Assembly: GCA_035542155.1 (NCBI GenBank)
Contig: DATKLX010000199.1
Coordinates: forward strand, 1-21,346
DNA from: DATKLX01 sp035542155
GTDB lineage: Bacteria > Chloroflexota > Anaerolineae > Anaerolineales > Anaerolineaceae
Direction of reading: 5' to 3'
Length of the DNA: 21,346 bases
This document shows positions 20,341 through 21,346 of the stretch, in pieces. Numbering within the stretch: the first letter of the stretch is position 1; every line of letters begins with the position of its first letter. Both the position numbers and the translations under genes were made by a program. The notes under the pieces were generated by a model. That model was not told the origin of the DNA. It worked only from the letters and a program-made list of their open reading frames with translations, and did not search any database.

Positions 20341-21346
20341 TCAACCGGTCACCTGGAGGGGAAGATATTCTTCCAGGCGGATTTTCCCACTGTCCAGCGA
20401 AGGTGAAATTTCAGCGATCAACTCATCCTCTTCTTCGGGAAGCTCGTCAGCCTGCGTGGAGAGGCGACTGAGCCAGCGTTGTTCTATTTTGCTCAGGTCG
20501 AAGGCCCCATCCTGATGGCCTTTGCGGAGGGCGCTCAAGGATGCGACTGCGGCCCGGCGGGTGCGCAGATAGGGGGTGGGCTCGGAGACGATCTCGCCAG
20601 CAAGTCGCAGGACGACATCGGGACGAAGCACATAGGCCTGGGGATCCAGGCTGGCATCCGAAGCGACCATCCAGTCGCGCAACTGGAGTGCGGACTGATC
20701 CCCAAAGCTCGCGGCGGTATTCATCAGGCGGGTGGCGTACACCAGTTGCTCGAGAGACACGACAGGGGCCATGGCCCCCAGGAGCTTCACGTTATTGACC
20801 GATTCATTGCTCCACAAATCGGGGACGGCTTTGGCGATATTGCCGATGGGGGAGAGATGAGCGCAGGCAGCTTCAGCGCCCTCGAGAGCAATTGGGCAGC
20901 CTGTGATCGCCTTGATATAGGGGCCCTCATAGGCGCAGTCTTTATTGGGGCCGACTGCGCCGCGCTCAAAGGCCACCAGGCTACGGGCGACGCTCATTAC
21001 CCGGATCGCGGCTGCCCAAACGCGAGGGATGAAACGGCCTTCTGCGAGGACCATGGCCGTATTGGCAAAGCCGCAGGCCGAATCGCCAGCCGGAATGGTT
21101 CCACATTCACGGGCAATCGCGACAATCTGATCCCACAACCAGGCCATATCGCGAGCGCCCAGGACTCCCAGGGCAAACGCCGAAGTTTTCAGGTCCCCGT
21201 TCAGGATGGCCTCATCGTGTATTTCCTTGCCGCCGGTGGACTCGACGGAAAGGAAATCGGCTCCGGCTTGAGCGCAGAGGTTGAAGCAGCGGAGCATCTC
21301 TTCCACAAAGCGACCGTGGCGCAAGAGAGGAGGGCGGGAAAACTCG
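20341..21346 (-). CDS. mtaB: Methanol:corrinoid methyltransferase, MtaB-like, N-terminus outside window
   Basis: Open frame from the right edge to TGA 20341, about 335 codons; the start is outside the window and roughly 130 N-terminal residues are missing compared with Methanosarcina MtaB (about 460). MtaB is a zinc enzyme that activates methanol and methylates the corrinoid of MtaC. CAQAGADFLSVESTGGKE, GTIPAGDSACGFANTAM, GAVGPNKDCAYEGPYIKAIT, CAHLSPIGN and DLWSNESVN recall archaeal MtaB. The zinc ligands expected from that enzyme are present: Glu (codon 21243-21241, SVES), Cys (21075-21073, SACGF) and Cys (20865-20863, ACAHL). The first internal start-like codon (TTG 21324) is not the real start because the homology continues past it. 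mtaC follows on the same strand after 165 nt. A related methyl donor cannot be excluded. Confidence 0.88.
   Translation of the reverse strand, partial: EFSRPPLLRHGRFVEEMLRCFNLCAQAGADFLSVESTGGKEIHDEAILNGDLKTSAFALGVLGARDMAWLWDQIVAIARECGTIPAGDSACGFANTAMVLAEGRFIPRVWAAAIRVMSVARSLVAFERGAVGPNKDCAYEGPYIKAITGCPIALEGAEAACAHLSPIGNIAKAVPDLWSNESVNNVKLLGAMAPVVSLEQLVYATRLMNTAASFGDQSALQLRDWMVASDASLDPQAYVLRPDVVLRLAGEIVSEPTPYLRTRRAAVASLSALRKGHQDGAFDLSKIEQRWLSRLSTQADELPEEEDELIAEISPSLDSGKIRLEEYLPLQVTG

Noticed and set aside
1..21346. CRISPR array, tRNA, rRNA, insertion sequence or prophage genes
   Set aside because: No regularly spaced long repeats, cloverleaf-like gene, rRNA core sequence, transposase or phage protein was found in either strand.

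Overview
The window looks like chromosomal DNA of a moderately GC-rich anaerobic or facultatively anaerobic bacterium. The gene mix (corrinoid methyltransferase modules, a large kinase-ATPase-TPR regulator, an SRPBCC-type remnant, a GH5 glucosidase) resembles Anaerolineae-type Chloroflexota. That placement is inferred from remembered family patterns, not from a marker gene. I see no rRNA, tRNA, CRISPR array, insertion sequence or phage gene.

Left part (1-5777, minus strand): one tight operon reading right to left: acyl-CoA dehydrogenase, fixA, fixB, fixC, fixX, then the start of a methylcrotonyl-CoA carboxylase beta subunit that runs off the left edge. Most junctions are 4-nt ATGA overlaps or gaps of 9-44 nt. 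The Fix proteins and the dehydrogenase resemble the carnitine-associated FixABCX/CaiA set of E. coli, but the carboxylase points to leucine/isovalerate (branched-chain acyl-CoA) metabolism. The likely logic is electron exchange between an acyl-CoA/enoyl-CoA pair and the quinone or ferredoxin pool through Fix, next to biotin-dependent carboxylation of 3-methylcrotonyl-CoA.

Middle (5778-11780, plus strand): a 374-nt divergent control region with short direct repeats and an inverted repeat; a membrane GGDEF-EAL protein with intact motifs in both domains; a cytoplasmic GH5 glycosidase of the endoglycoceramidase/steryl-glucosidase type; a hairpin terminator; a decayed SRPBCC gene (two in-frame stops, internal deletion); and a LysE-family exporter that meets the next gene tail to tail with a 2-nt gap.

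Right-middle (11783-16533, minus strand): a 1195-residue Ser/Thr kinase-AAA ATPase-TPR protein, a hairpin-rich gene-free stretch of about 550 nt, and a small secreted protein of unknown function with a textbook terminator.

Right part (16759-21346): a corrinoid methyl-transfer module. On the plus strand are a homocysteine S-methyltransferase-type enzyme and a RACE-type corrinoid activase. Convergent on the minus strand are an MtaB-like methanol:corrinoid methyltransferase (cut by the window edge) and its MtaC-like corrinoid protein, which has its own strong promoter. MtaB would methylate MtaC, the RACE protein would rescue oxidised Co(II) corrinoid, and the homocysteine-type methyltransferase is the only visible candidate for the demethylation step normally done by MtaA. 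This is the most unusual system in the window.
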